This document shows positions 36,559 through 45,119 of a stretch of DNA of 64,000 bases, piece after piece. The notes under the pieces are model-generated. The model worked only from the letters and a program-made list of their open reading frames with translations. It was not told the DNA's origin and made no database searches. Location: the NCBI GenBank assembly GCA_963816685.1, contig CAWFMB010000026.1, positions 78,647 through 142,646 of the forward strand, written 5' to 3'. The stretch comes from CAVYUC01 sp963816685. GTDB taxonomy: Bacteria > Bacteroidota > Bacteroidia > Bacteroidales > Prolixibacteraceae. The translations under genes and the position numbers were made by a program. How positions within the stretch are numbered: the stretch's first letter is position 1; each line of letters opens with the position of its first letter.

Positions 36559-38004
36559 ATGAATTACAAAATAATTTTTCGCGTTCTTGGATTTTTGCTG
36601 TTTGTTGAAGGCTTTGCAATGCTTTTGGCACTTGTTGTTTCACTTATTTACGATGAATATGATAAAACCGGCTTTTTAATTTCAGCCGGAATTAATATGG
36701 TTCTTGGAACAGCAATAATCTTACTCACTTCGAAAGTTAACAAGGATATTGGAAAAAAAGAAGGATTTATAATTGTATCATTTGTCTGGATTGTCTTTTC
36801 TTTTTTTGGCAGCCTTCCTTACATCATCAGTGGTGCAATACCCAATTTCACCAATGCTTTTTTTGAAACCATATCAGGATTTACCACAACAGGATCTTCT
36901 ATTCTTGAAGATATTGAAGCACTTCCACATGGAATTTTATTCTGGCGGAGCATTACACAATGGTTAGGCGGAATGGGTATTATCGTTTTGTCGCTTGCAA
37001 TTTTACCTGTTTTCGGAATTGGCGGGATGCAGCTGTTTATTGCAGAAGTTCCCGGACCGACACCCGATAAAATAAGTCCTAGAATAAGACAAACTGCCAA
37101 AACACTTTGGGTAATTTATCTTGGATTTACTATTGTTGAAACACTGTTACTCTGGTTAGGTGGAATGTCTTTTTTCGATGCTGTTTGCCATTCATTTACT
37201 ACAATGGCTACCGGTGGTTTTTCAACAAAGCAGGCAAGTATTGCCTACTGGCAGTCTCCGTTTATTCACTATGTAATTATCCTGTTTATGTTTTTTGCAG
37301 GAACCAATTTTACTCTTTCCTATATTGCTATAAAAGGAAAATTTAGCCGTGTTTTCCGTGATGAAGAATTTAAATATTACAGCTTATTTATCATTGGTTT
37401 TACCTTATTTATTTTTGCAGGACTTTTATTTACAGCACAACTCGGAATTGAAGAGGCATTTCGGGATTCACTTTTTCAGGTTGTTTCAATTATCACTACA
37501 ACCGGCTTTGCTACAGCCGATTATTTAATTTGGCATCCGCTTTTAACCCTGCTGATCTTCGCACTTTTCTTTTTTGGAGGCTCAGCTGGTTCAACCGGTG
37601 GTGGAATTAAAATAATGAGAATTGTGATTCTGATTAAAACCAGCTACTATGAATTACGGCGTATGCTGCATCCTCACGCTATTATACCTGTAAAATTCAA
37701 CAAGCATTCAGTTGATGCCAAAATTATTACCAATGTGCTGGCTTTCTTCATGTTTTATTTCATCATATTTGGTTTCAGTACCGTGATTTTTATCATTATT
37801 GAACCCGAGCTGGAATCCTCAATGGGAGCTGTTGCAACCTGTTTGGGAAATATAGGACCAGGATTAGGCTCAGTTGGTCCTGCCGAAAATTTTCTACATA
37901 TTAAACCAATTGGAAAATGGTTTCTCTCTTTTCTGATGTTGCTTGGCCGGCTGGAATTATTTACTGTATTGGTACTTTTTTCACCTTCATTTTGGAAAGA
38001 GTAA
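36559..38004 (+). CDS. trkH: Trk potassium uptake channel subunit TrkH
   Basis: A 481-residue K+ channel-like membrane protein with four pore repeats. Filter-like sequences are visible at TTTGSSIL, TMATGGFST, ITTTGFAT and CLGNIGPGLG. It works with TrkA. The gene ends 3 bases from the stop of the convergent Sua5/YciO gene, with no terminator between them, so the ends of the two messages probably overlap. Confidence 0.95.
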   Translation: MNYKIIFRVLGFLLFVEGFAMLLALVVSLIYDEYDKTGFLISAGINMVLGTAIILLTSKVNKDIGKKEGFIIVSFVWIVFSFFGSLPYIISGAIPNFTNAFFETISGFTTTGSSILEDIEALPHGILFWRSITQWLGGMGIIVLSLAILPVFGIGGMQLFIAEVPGPTPDKISPRIRQTAKTLWVIYLGFTIVETLLLWLGGMSFFDAVCHSFTTMATGGFSTKQASIAYWQSPFIHYVIILFMFFAGTNFTLSYIAIKGKFSRVFRDEEFKYYSLFIIGFTLFIFAGLLFTAQLGIEEAFRDSLFQVVSIITTTGFATADYLIWHPLLTLLIFALFFFGGSAGSTGGGIKIMRIVILIKTSYYELRRMLHPHAIIPVKFNKHSVDAKIITNVLAFFMFYFIIFGFSTVIFIIIEPELESSMGAVATCLGNIGPGLGSVGPAENFLHIKPIGKWFLSFLMLLGRLELFTVLVLFSPSFWKE

Positions 38005-38007
38005 GAA

Positions 38008-38622
38008 TTACATCTCGAGAACTCCTTTTCCTTTCCTGATGATTTCTATCTGATTGCCGGTACAGTCAATTACAGTGGATGGAGTTAATTGTCCGTAACC
38101 ACCATCAATAACAATATCCGCAACATCCTGATACTTTTCGTGAATCAATTCAGGGTCAGTTGTATATTCAAGTATATCATCGTCATTTCGAATGGAAGTG
38201 GAAAGAATTGGATTTCCAAGTTCATACACTATTTCACGAATTATATTATTATCAGGAACACGTATTCCAACTGTTTTTTTCTTTCCTTTGAAATACTTGG
38301 GAACATTATTATTTGCCTCCAGAATGAAGGTAAACGGTCCCGGTAAATTCTTTTTCATCAGTTTGAAAACAGTATTCGAAATTGGTTTTGTATAGTCAGA
38401 AATATGACTTAAATCGCTGCAAATAAATGAGAAATTAGCTTTCTCCACTTTTATCCCCTTAAATCGTGCAACTTTTTCAACAGCCTTTGTATTTGTAATA
38501 TCACATCCAATTGCATAAACTGTATCAGTCGGATAAATAATTACGCCGTCATTTCTTAAAACATCCACAACTTGCCTGATATCTCGTGGATTTGGATTCT
38601 CGTTAAATAACCGTACCAACAT
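38008..38622 (-). CDS. Sua5/YciO/YrdC-family protein
   Basis: A 204-residue protein of the family that includes the tRNA threonylcarbamoyl-AMP synthases TsaC/Sua5. The KxR-type binding site is visible in GVIIYPTDTVYAIGCDI near the N-terminus, and the motif VGIRVPDNNIIREIV fits the fold. It is closer to the YciO branch by eye, whose role is less certain. ATG 38622 (MLVRLFNENPNP) is chosen because the 18 codons upstream are AT-rich and not family-like. Convergent with trkH, divergent from mnmD. Confidence 0.88.
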   Translation of the reverse strand: MLVRLFNENPNPRDIRQVVDVLRNDGVIIYPTDTVYAIGCDITNTKAVEKVARFKGIKVEKANFSFICSDLSHISDYTKPISNTVFKLMKKNLPGPFTFILEANNNVPKYFKGKKKTVGIRVPDNNIIREIVYELGNPILSTSIRNDDDILEYTTDPELIHEKYQDVADIVIDGGYGQLTPSTVIDCTGNQIEIIRKGKGVLEM

Positions 38623-38692
38623 AGTTTTTATAAATTTGCACACTAAAAGTATAAATTTTAGATTTATATAGAACAACTACATTCTGTTTTTC

Positions 38693-39373
38693 ATGAAAAA
38701 ATATGAAGTCATTAAAACAGCCGACGGTTCCAAAACTCTTTACCTGCCAGATATAAATGAACAATATCATTCATTAAACGGTGCAGTTACCGAGTCAAAT
38801 TTTGTTTATCTTCAAAATGGCTATTTACACCAGCATTCAGATTCTCCCATTGTCCTGGAAATTGGCTTTGGCACAGGCTTAAATTGTTTGCTTACTGCAT
38901 TGAAAGCAGAAGAGATGAAGCGTCCCACATTATATTATTCCGTTGAAAAATATCCGCTGGAACAGAGTTTAGTTGATAAATTAAATTACGGAAAAATGAT
39001 TTCACAATATGCTCAACTTCTTTTTCGCGAAATACAAAACTGCAAATGGGAATTACCGGTACAAATTTCAGAATATTTCCATTTGTGCAAATTGAATCTG
39101 GATTTGACTGTTTCTGATTTGAACACAATTCGTAATTGCTCTGTTATCTATTTTGATGCATTCGGACCCGACAAACAACCGGAAATGTGGAGTCCTGAGA
39201 TATTTAGTACAATTTATAACAAAACTTTGAACGAAGGTATTTTCGTAACTTACAGTGCAAAAGGTCAGGTTCGAAGGGAACTTGCAGCAGCAGGTTTTAC
39301 TATGGAACGACTACCAGGACCGCCCGGAAAAAAAGAAATGTTAAGAGGAATAAAACTCTTGTCAAAGATTTAA
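38693..39373 (+). CDS. mnmD: tRNA mnm5s2U34 methyltransferase MnmD (stand-alone)
   Basis: SAM-dependent methyltransferase that makes the last step of the mnm5s2U wobble modification. In E. coli this activity is half of the fused MnmC; here the 226-residue methyltransferase stands alone, as in several Bacteroidota. The SAM-binding motif LEIGFGTGLNCLL and the catalytic-region motif YFDAFGPDKQPEMW are clear, and the C-terminal LPGPPGKKEMLRGI is family-typical. A FKBP gene follows after 48 bases. Confidence 0.9.
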   Translation: MKKYEVIKTADGSKTLYLPDINEQYHSLNGAVTESNFVYLQNGYLHQHSDSPIVLEIGFGTGLNCLLTALKAEEMKRPTLYYSVEKYPLEQSLVDKLNYGKMISQYAQLLFREIQNCKWELPVQISEYFHLCKLNLDLTVSDLNTIRNCSVIYFDAFGPDKQPEMWSPEIFSTIYNKTLNEGIFVTYSAKGQVRRELAAAGFTMERLPGPPGKKEMLRGIKLLSKI

Positions 39374-39421
39374 TTGCCAAAAAATTACGTTATCTTCGCA
39401 AACTTTAAAACAAAAAGTAAT

Positions 39422-40030
39422 ATGACGGATAAGAAATTAACCGGAGAACTCGAAAAATTTAGTTATGCATTGGGGATGAGTGTTGCCTCAAATTTGATAA
39501 AATCAGGAGTAAAAAAAGTAAATCCTGATGTTTTTTTAGCCGCATTAAACGACACGTTTACAGGCGAAATGCCTAAAATGCTACCTGAAGAAGCGAATGA
39601 AATCCTCGAAAATTTTATGGCAAAAATAAATACAGGTCAGGAAAATAATCTGGCTGAGGGATTAACCTTTCTAGCCTTAAACAAGGATAAAGAAGGAGTG
39701 ATTGAATTGCCAAGCGGATTGCAGTATAAAGTTTTAAAAGAAGGTGAAGGAGAAATTCCTTCAATGAACGATACCGTTAGATGTCATTATCATGGAACTT
39801 TAATCGATGGAACTGTTTTCGACAGTTCTGTTGAACGGGGAGAACCGGCAACATTTCCTGTGAATGGTGTAATTCAGGGTTGGGTGGAAGCACTTCAACT
39901 GATGTCGACGGGTTCAAAATGGCGCCTTTTTATTCCACCGGAACTGGCTTATGGCGAACAAGGAGCAGGTGGTGTAATAAAACCAAATACCACTTTGGTC
40001 TTCGATGTTGAATTAATAGAAATTATTTAA
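39422..40030 (+). CDS. FKBP-type peptidyl-prolyl isomerase (no signal peptide)
   Basis: A 202-residue proline isomerase. An N-terminal FKBP_N dimerisation helix domain (about 1-85, with KFSYALGMSVASNLI) precedes an FKBP domain with the active-site residues in GTLIDGTVFDSSVERGEP and AYGEQGAGG. ATG 39422 (MTDKKLTGELEK) is the family start; a TTG 16 codons upstream abuts the mnmD stop. There is no signal sequence, so it is probably cytoplasmic, unlike its neighbour. A second FKBP gene starts 13 bases after the stop. Confidence 0.92.
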   Translation: MTDKKLTGELEKFSYALGMSVASNLIKSGVKKVNPDVFLAALNDTFTGEMPKMLPEEANEILENFMAKINTGQENNLAEGLTFLALNKDKEGVIELPSGLQYKVLKEGEGEIPSMNDTVRCHYHGTLIDGTVFDSSVERGEPATFPVNGVIQGWVEALQLMSTGSKWRLFIPPELAYGEQGAGGVIKPNTTLVFDVELIEII

Positions 40031-40043
40031 ATAATTAATAACC

Positions 40044-40751
40044 ATGAAAAATCGATTAGTTAGTTTTTCGGCAATCCTTTTAGCTGTTGTCGGAATGAGT
40101 TGTCAACAAAATGCAACTGTAAATAATGTAAATCTTGAAACATCCACTGATTCTGTTGGATATGCAATTGGTGTGCTTGTTGGTGCCAATAACAAGCAAC
40201 AAATAGAAAATGCACCAGGTGGAGAAGATATTAATATTGATGCAATGGCGGCCGGATTTCGTTTGGCAGTTAAAGGTGAAGAAGCTGCAATGACACGTGA
40301 GCAAGCCGATTCAGTAGTTAGAGCCTATTTTGAAAAAGCAGGAGAAAATGAAGCTCAGAAAAATCTGGAAGAAGGCAATGATTTTCTTGAAAAAAACAGA
40401 CAACGCGAAGGTATTAAAACTACAGAAAGTGGTTTACAGTATGAAGTGTTGCAGGAAGGAACCGGTGAAAAACCCGATTCAACAGATCGCGTAAGAGTGC
40501 ATTACACCGGAAAATTAATTGACGGAACAGTATTCGATAGTTCAGTAGAACGCGGAGAGCCGGCAGTATTCAGAGTAGATCAGGTTATTCCTGGATGGAC
40601 AGAAGCATTGCAAATGATGAAAGTTGGAGCAAAATGGAGAATTTACCTTCCTTCGCTGATTGCATACGGTGAACGTGGTGCAGGCGCGGATATCGGCCCA
40701 AATTCAGCTCTTATTTTCGATGTTGAATTACTTGAAATCGTGAAAGAATAA
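40044..40751 (+). CDS. FKBP-type peptidyl-prolyl isomerase lipoprotein
   Basis: A 235-residue envelope paralogue of the preceding gene. The signal peptide ends in a lipobox VGMSC (C20), then an FKBP_N domain, a Glu/Lys-rich linker helix (about 85-128) and an FKBP domain with KLIDGTVFDSSVERGEP and AYGERGAGAD. It likely acts on proteins outside the inner membrane, while the upstream copy acts inside. The two genes look like a tandem duplication with different locations. Followed by a strong terminator. Confidence 0.93.
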   Translation: MKNRLVSFSAILLAVVGMSCQQNATVNNVNLETSTDSVGYAIGVLVGANNKQQIENAPGGEDINIDAMAAGFRLAVKGEEAAMTREQADSVVRAYFEKAGENEAQKNLEEGNDFLEKNRQREGIKTTESGLQYEVLQEGTGEKPDSTDRVRVHYTGKLIDGTVFDSSVERGEPAVFRVDQVIPGWTEALQMMKVGAKWRIYLPSLIAYGERGAGADIGPNSALIFDVELLEIVKE

Positions 40752-40772
40752 CAGTTCATATTTTTTAATAAA

Positions 40773-40810
40773 AAACCCTTTGTATTATTTTCTGCAAAGG
40801 GTTTCTTTTT
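40773..40810 (+). terminator. Intrinsic terminator after the FKBP pair
   Basis: AAACCCTTTG (40773-40782) pairs with CAAAGGGTTT (40795-40804), followed by CTTTTTT. Sense orientation for the FKBP operon. Confidence 0.85.
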
Positions 40811-40818
40811 TATATTCG
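40811..40818 (+). promoter_or_regulatory. -7 box with almost no leader before the DUF3127 gene
   Basis: TATATTCG resembles TAnnTTTG (one change) and ends only 5 bases before the ATG at 40824. If used, transcription would start at or next to the start codon, giving a leaderless or nearly leaderless message. Confidence 0.35.
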
Positions 40819-40823
40819 CCTTC

Positions 40824-41192
40824 ATGAGTTTACAAGTAAAAGGGAAAATAGAACAAATTTTAAAACCCGAATCGGGAGTGAGTCGGGCAGGAAAAGAGTG
40901 GCAAAAACAAGAGTTTGTAATAGAAACAGACGAGCAGTTTCCAAAGAAGGTCTGTTTTACATTATTTAACGATAAAACTTCGCTTATTGAGGGAATGACA
41001 ACCGGAGAAGAAGTGGAAGTTTCTTTTAATCTTGAATCGCGGGAATTTAACGGGAAATGGTATCACAACATAAATGCCTGGAAAATAGAAAAACCTGCTT
41101 CGGCAAATGTACCTGATTCTCCTCCGGAATTTCGTCTGGAAGATATTCCGCCGGAGCCCGACGAAAATCAGGCGAATGATTTGCCTTTTTAG
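40824..41192 (+). CDS. DUF3127 OB-fold protein with SSB-like C-terminal tip
   Basis: A 122-residue protein. Residues 1-93 match DUF3127, a Bacteroidota family with an OB-like fold (MSLQVKGKIEQILKPESG, KWYHNINAWKIEK). The last 30 residues are a Pro/Glu/Asp-rich linker ending NDLPF, very close to the DDLPF-type acidic tip of single-stranded DNA-binding protein. In SSB that tip recruits repair enzymes. A nucleic-acid-linked role is therefore likely but inferred. No RBS is obvious; a shared terminator with the convergent gene follows. Confidence 0.88.
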   Translation: MSLQVKGKIEQILKPESGVSRAGKEWQKQEFVIETDEQFPKKVCFTLFNDKTSLIEGMTTGEEVEVSFNLESREFNGKWYHNINAWKIEKPASANVPDSPPEFRLEDIPPEPDENQANDLPF

Positions 41193-41210
41193 TCTGAATG
41201 GATTGGGCAA

Positions 41211-41248
41211 AAAAAATGAAGTTTTAGATTCTAAAACTTCATTTTTTT
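41211..41248. terminator. Bidirectional terminator between DUF3127 and FISUMP genes
   Basis: A near-perfect inverted repeat: AAATGAAGTTTTAG pairs with CTAAAACTTCATTT around ATT, with A-runs before and T-runs after. It serves both convergent genes. Confidence 0.88.
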
Positions 41249-41266
41249 ATTTCCTGAAAAATAGAT

Positions 41267-42826
41267 TTAATCTTTCACACAACGAACACTTGTTCCTGAA
41301 TCTTTGGTTCTGAAAGGTCTTATAAAATCAGAGCTATCAAGGATCATTAATCGTCCCCATGCATTTTGACTGTTAACTTGTGTAGTGGACCAAAATCCCG
41401 CCATTCCGTAATACCCGTAAAAATCAAGAATGTTTGAAGTTTTCGCTTCATAACCCAATCCGCGATAACCTCCCGGCAAAGCTTTAAATTCATAACTGTC
41501 AAGTCCTCCGTTAACAAACCAGCCTGTTTTCCCCTTCAGTTGTCCTCCCACATTTGACCAGGTTCCATCTGCATTTTTAGTTCCTCCTTTATTTTCTGCA
41601 ACAAACTGCGCCAGTTGTTCCCATTCAGTATCCGTGGGCAAGTGCCATCCCGAAGGACATGCTGTTTTTGCAGCTTCCCAGTTATATAAAACACCAAAAG
41701 ATTTATACTTTCCAGTTTGTTTTGCAGCATAAACATCAGTCCCGTCATATCCATATACATAATACCTGGGCTCAGTGAACGAACCATTTGCCAACCTGTT
41801 GACTGTTGGTAAATATGCAAGATTATCGGCCATCCACCACTGACTTCCAATTTTTACAATTTTATATTTCTTACCTTCATAAAGTATTGAATCTGATTCA
41901 GTGAGAATTTCTTCGGTGGTTGTAAATGTTTTGGTAACACCAACAGTAGTTCCCTGTGCACTGGAGGCAAAAGCGCAGACGTAATATTTTGTATTTGGCT
42001 GCAACCCACTCACCGATTTATAATAAACTCCCAATCCGGATCCTGCCCTTTCAATGTTGTCATTACTATCCGGTGTATTGTCAGTGGTACTCCAGTAAAA
42101 ACCTCTTGCTGTGATTTCGGATCCACCGTCACTTGTAACTTCACCTTTAAACCGTGCAGTTCGTGAAGCAACATCCAAAACACTGTGCGTAAGTACTGCC
42201 GGCATATTTACTGAAGTAGTAAAATTAATAACTTCACCCAATGCAGTTCCCTTTTTGTTAACAGCAAACGCTCTGATATAATATACTGTATTTGCCTGCA
42301 GCCCATTAATAGTTGCGGTAAAAACTTCACCGTTGTCTGATGTAACAAGATTTCCGGTGGTGACAATATTATCGGATTGATTTGGTTCTGTGTTTGTATC
42401 ACTCCAGTAAAATCCTCTGGATGTAATAACTGCACCGCCATTATCCGTCATTTTAAAACTGATTTGAGCTGAATTTAGACCTACATCATCCAAATCAGGA
42501 ATTTCAATTGACGGAACCGAGTATTTAAACAACCCAAAATCCGAATATACCGGGAAACAATTGTCTTCTGTGATTTTGGCCCTGTAATAACCTGTTGTAT
42601 CAAATAAAGAAAGTTCCATAGTATCTGTCACCTCATCAAGAATATCAATCCAGTCAAGTGAATCACTGCTATATTGCCATTGCACTTTACCACGGTGTTC
42701 GGGTACAATTAGTCTCAGGTTTTCACCTGTAATTTTAATTGCTTCCGACTTTGTATACAGCGTTTGCGATTTAACAACGGGAACTGTAAGAAATAGTACA
42801 GCAATAATTGTATATATTTTTTTCAT
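41267..42826 (-). CDS. Secreted FN3-like repeat protein with FISUMP domain
   Basis: A 519-residue extracellular protein. After a signal peptide (about 1-20) and an Ig-like segment come two fibronectin-type repeats of about 95 residues, each with GxxITxRGFYWS and YYIRAFAVN or YYVCAFASS. The C-terminal 200 residues form a FISUMP domain (Fibrobacter succinogenes major paralogous domain): MADNLAYLPT, YNWEAAKTACPSGWHLPTDT, FWSTTQVNS and GTSVRCVKD. Function is unknown; such proteins are surface or secreted. Encoded 18 bases after the T9SS protein gene on the same strand, likely as an operon. Confidence 0.88.
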   Translation of the reverse strand: MKKIYTIIAVLFLTVPVVKSQTLYTKSEAIKITGENLRLIVPEHRGKVQWQYSSDSLDWIDILDEVTDTMELSLFDTTGYYRAKITEDNCFPVYSDFGLFKYSVPSIEIPDLDDVGLNSAQISFKMTDNGGAVITSRGFYWSDTNTEPNQSDNIVTTGNLVTSDNGEVFTATINGLQANTVYYIRAFAVNKKGTALGEVINFTTSVNMPAVLTHSVLDVASRTARFKGEVTSDGGSEITARGFYWSTTDNTPDSNDNIERAGSGLGVYYKSVSGLQPNTKYYVCAFASSAQGTTVGVTKTFTTTEEILTESDSILYEGKKYKIVKIGSQWWMADNLAYLPTVNRLANGSFTEPRYYVYGYDGTDVYAAKQTGKYKSFGVLYNWEAAKTACPSGWHLPTDTEWEQLAQFVAENKGGTKNADGTWSNVGGQLKGKTGWFVNGGLDSYEFKALPGGYRGLGYEAKTSNILDFYGYYGMAGFWSTTQVNSQNAWGRLMILDSSDFIRPFRTKDSGTSVRCVKD

Positions 42827-42844
42827 AGTAACTCGAATTGGAAA

Positions 42845-43909
42845 TTAATGAATGACAAATTTTTTTGTGACTAAACCAGCTTTTGTTTTGGCAGTAAACT
42901 GATATGCCCCCTGAACCTTTGGCAAGTTCACCTCTCCTGTATAATATCCTGAAAAATTACTGATTTCCTTATACAGCACTTGTTTCCCTTCGATATTTGT
43001 AATTAAGATTTCAATTGTCCCGGGAATATCACTGTTAATTTTGTAGTTAAACTTTCCATTACTGGGATTAGGGAATATGGTAAGCAACATACTTCCTTTT
43101 TCTGTTAATTCAATGGCAGTTAAATTAATGTCGAATGTATGGGAACATCCGTCTGCATCGGTAATTGTAACCGGATAACTTTGAATTGAATCTGCAACTG
43201 TAACATCTTCTGTTATTTGATTATCCGGCCATTCGTAAGAATAAGGAGGTGTGCCGCCGTTAACAGAAATATCGATTATTTTTTGACTTTCATCATTAAT
43301 AACTGTGTCCCTGATTTCGAAACCGGCAACAAGCGGGTCAGCTTCAGCAACTTCAAAAGTGTCGGTGAGTACCTGATTTGCAAAATCAGTAACTGTTATA
43401 ATATATTCTCCGGGTGTTAAATCCGAAATTTTATTTGATGTGGCCCCATTAGACCAATTTATGCTGTAGGGAGGCATTCCATCCAAAACCTCTACATTAA
43501 TTGATCCTCCGCCAAGACAATTGGTGCTATTTACAACAGTTGCCGAAATTCCAACAGTTTTTAAAACTTCCACTTTATACTGGACATCTGCAGAACAACC
43601 ATTTTCATCCAAAACAGTTACGGAATATACAGTAGTGGCTTCTGGTGAAACTTCAGGATTCCTGACATTTGGATTACCGATTGAAGTACCTCCCGTCCAG
43701 GAAAATTCATAATTACCCGAACCTCCCGATACATCAAGATTATAACCAAGATTAATCGATTCTCCGGTGAAAACCGTAGTATCTGTACCATTCGCAGAGA
43801 CCTGGAAAGGAGGAGGTTGAACAACATTCAGAATGATATCCTGCTGAGCCAAAACAGCAGATGAAATCAAGACGAAAACTGCGACTAAAAAGAAGTTAAT
43901 ATTTTTCAT
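42845..43909 (-). CDS. Secreted SprB/PKD-type repeat protein with T9SS sorting domain
   Basis: A 354-residue protein with signal peptide (about 1-22, ending VLAQ), several Ig/PKD-like repeats with the SprB-type pattern NGGTPPYSYEW and MPPYSINWSNGATS, and a C-terminal type IX secretion signal of about 75 residues (LTIFPNPSNGKFNYKI and GLVTKKFVIH). It should be carried across the outer membrane by T9SS. ATG 43909 (MKNINFFLVAV) is the better start; a second ATG lies 3 codons upstream. First gene of a pair with the FISUMP protein. Confidence 0.9.
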   Translation of the reverse strand: MKNINFFLVAVFVLISSAVLAQQDIILNVVQPPPFQVSANGTDTTVFTGESINLGYNLDVSGGSGNYEFSWTGGTSIGNPNVRNPEVSPEATTVYSVTVLDENGCSADVQYKVEVLKTVGISATVVNSTNCLGGGSINVEVLDGMPPYSINWSNGATSNKISDLTPGEYIITVTDFANQVLTDTFEVAEADPLVAGFEIRDTVINDESQKIIDISVNGGTPPYSYEWPDNQITEDVTVADSIQSYPVTITDADGCSHTFDINLTAIELTEKGSMLLTIFPNPSNGKFNYKINSDIPGTIEILITNIEGKQVLYKEISNFSGYYTGEVNLPKVQGAYQFTAKTKAGLVTKKFVIH

Positions 43910-43918
43910 AAACAGCAA

Positions 43919-44256
43919 TATTGGAGTTTGGGCGAATGTACCTAATTTTTATTTAAGATTAAAATCAAAATCATCCCCATTTTTTTTGAATAAACAAATC
44001 TTTCAGAGATAACCAATCCGGCAATTCGGGTAAAATTGGAAACTCTGATTTCTTATGCTGAACAATTTGCCTGTTAATCATTTTTTAAACGTATAATCAT
44101 AAATAAAAAATTAACCCGGCATAAAAACAAAGGTTCTTAAATTGGAATATTGAAAGTGAAATTTGTACTTTTAAGAACTTTTGAAATCCTGCATAAAATA
44201 ATAATTATCTGCTGCAGCCATGTATGGATTACGTTATAATTTAAAAATATAAGCAA
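43919..44256. other. Spacer between divergent genes (about 340 bases)
   Basis: Upstream region of both the T9SS protein gene and the DUF1080 gene. It holds one imperfect hairpin: AAAGGTTCTTAAA near 44130 with TTTAAGAACTTTT near 44173, with a loop of about 30 bases. Otherwise AT-rich promoter-type sequence with no open frame I would support. Confidence 0.55.
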
Positions 44257-44979
44257 ATGAAAAACTTGACTAATCTATTCCTCATCACATTTTTACTTGC
44301 ACTTTTCTCCTGTTCATCAGCACAAAAAAATGAAAGCGAAATGAATACGCTCACATCAAAAGAAAAAAGTGAAGGTTGGGAATTGCTTTTCGATGGAAAG
44401 TCGCTCGACAATTGGAAAATGTTTAATGGCGGCGAAGTCACCGGCTGGAAAATTATTGATGGTGTTTTGCACAATTCCGGTGTCGGTTCCGATCATGGTG
44501 GCGATATCATCACAAAAAAACAATACGATAATTTTGAATTGACGCTGGAATGGAAAGTAGCGCCGGAAAGCAATTCAGGTGTTTTTTACCATGTGCAGGA
44601 AGGTGTGACCAATGCTATTTATGAATCGGGTCCCGAATATCAGCTTATTGACGGAAAAGGCTGGCCGGATGAACTGGAGCCTTCGCAATACAGTGGTTCC
44701 AATTATGGCATGAATCCTCCTCAGGATGGCGAAGTTAAACCGCTGGATGAATGGAATACAACACGGATTATCATCAATAATCCACATGTGGAGCACTGGC
44801 TCAACGGTAAAAAAGTTGTTGAATATGAATTGTGGTCCGATGAATGGAAAAAGAACAAAGCCAACAGCAAATGGGCCGATGCACCGCACTACGGCGAAGC
44901 CAAAACCGGTCATATCGGATTTCAGGATCATGGCGGACTTACTATGTTCCGGAATATTAAAATAAGGGAGATTGAATAA
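44257..44979 (+). CDS. DUF1080 (3-keto-disaccharide hydrolase-like) lipoprotein
   Basis: A 240-residue lipoprotein (lipobox FSCSS after a short signal peptide) with a concanavalin-like DUF1080 domain: WELLFDGKSLDNWKMFNGG at the start of the domain, NSGVFYHVQEG, YGMNPPQDGEVKPLDEWNT and HIGFQDHGG. Some family members hydrolyse 3-keto-glycosides. It begins a short stretch of carbohydrate-related genes (GH31 and GH2 lie 3.1 kb and 5.8 kb away on the other strand). Followed by a hairpin and the CPBP gene. Confidence 0.9.
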   Translation: MKNLTNLFLITFLLALFSCSSAQKNESEMNTLTSKEKSEGWELLFDGKSLDNWKMFNGGEVTGWKIIDGVLHNSGVGSDHGGDIITKKQYDNFELTLEWKVAPESNSGVFYHVQEGVTNAIYESGPEYQLIDGKGWPDELEPSQYSGSNYGMNPPQDGEVKPLDEWNTTRIIINNPHVEHWLNGKKVVEYELWSDEWKKNKANSKWADAPHYGEAKTGHIGFQDHGGLTMFRNIKIREIE

Positions 44980-45031
44980 AAAATATTGATGATTATTTTT
45001 GATTTGCCGTAACCTTGCTGCACTTATTAAC

Positions 45032-45096
45032 AGAGATTGACAGGGATAAACAATTTCAGGCACCATTCCAATCCGTATCAATCCATCTCTTTTTTT
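45032..45096 (+). terminator. Weak terminator-like fold after the DUF1080 gene
   Basis: AGAGATTGA (45032-45040) can pair with TCA and ATCTCT of 45078-45090 around a long loop with a bulge, then seven T. Stem quality is modest. Confidence 0.3.
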
Positions 45097-45103
45097 AACT
45101 TTG
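45096..45103 (+). promoter_or_regulatory. -7 box for the CPBP protease gene
   Basis: TAACTTTG is an exact TAnnTTTG match ending 16 bases before the ATG at 45120, giving a leader of about 10 bases. Confidence 0.45.
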
Positions 45104-45119
45104 CCTAAAATTTTATACA

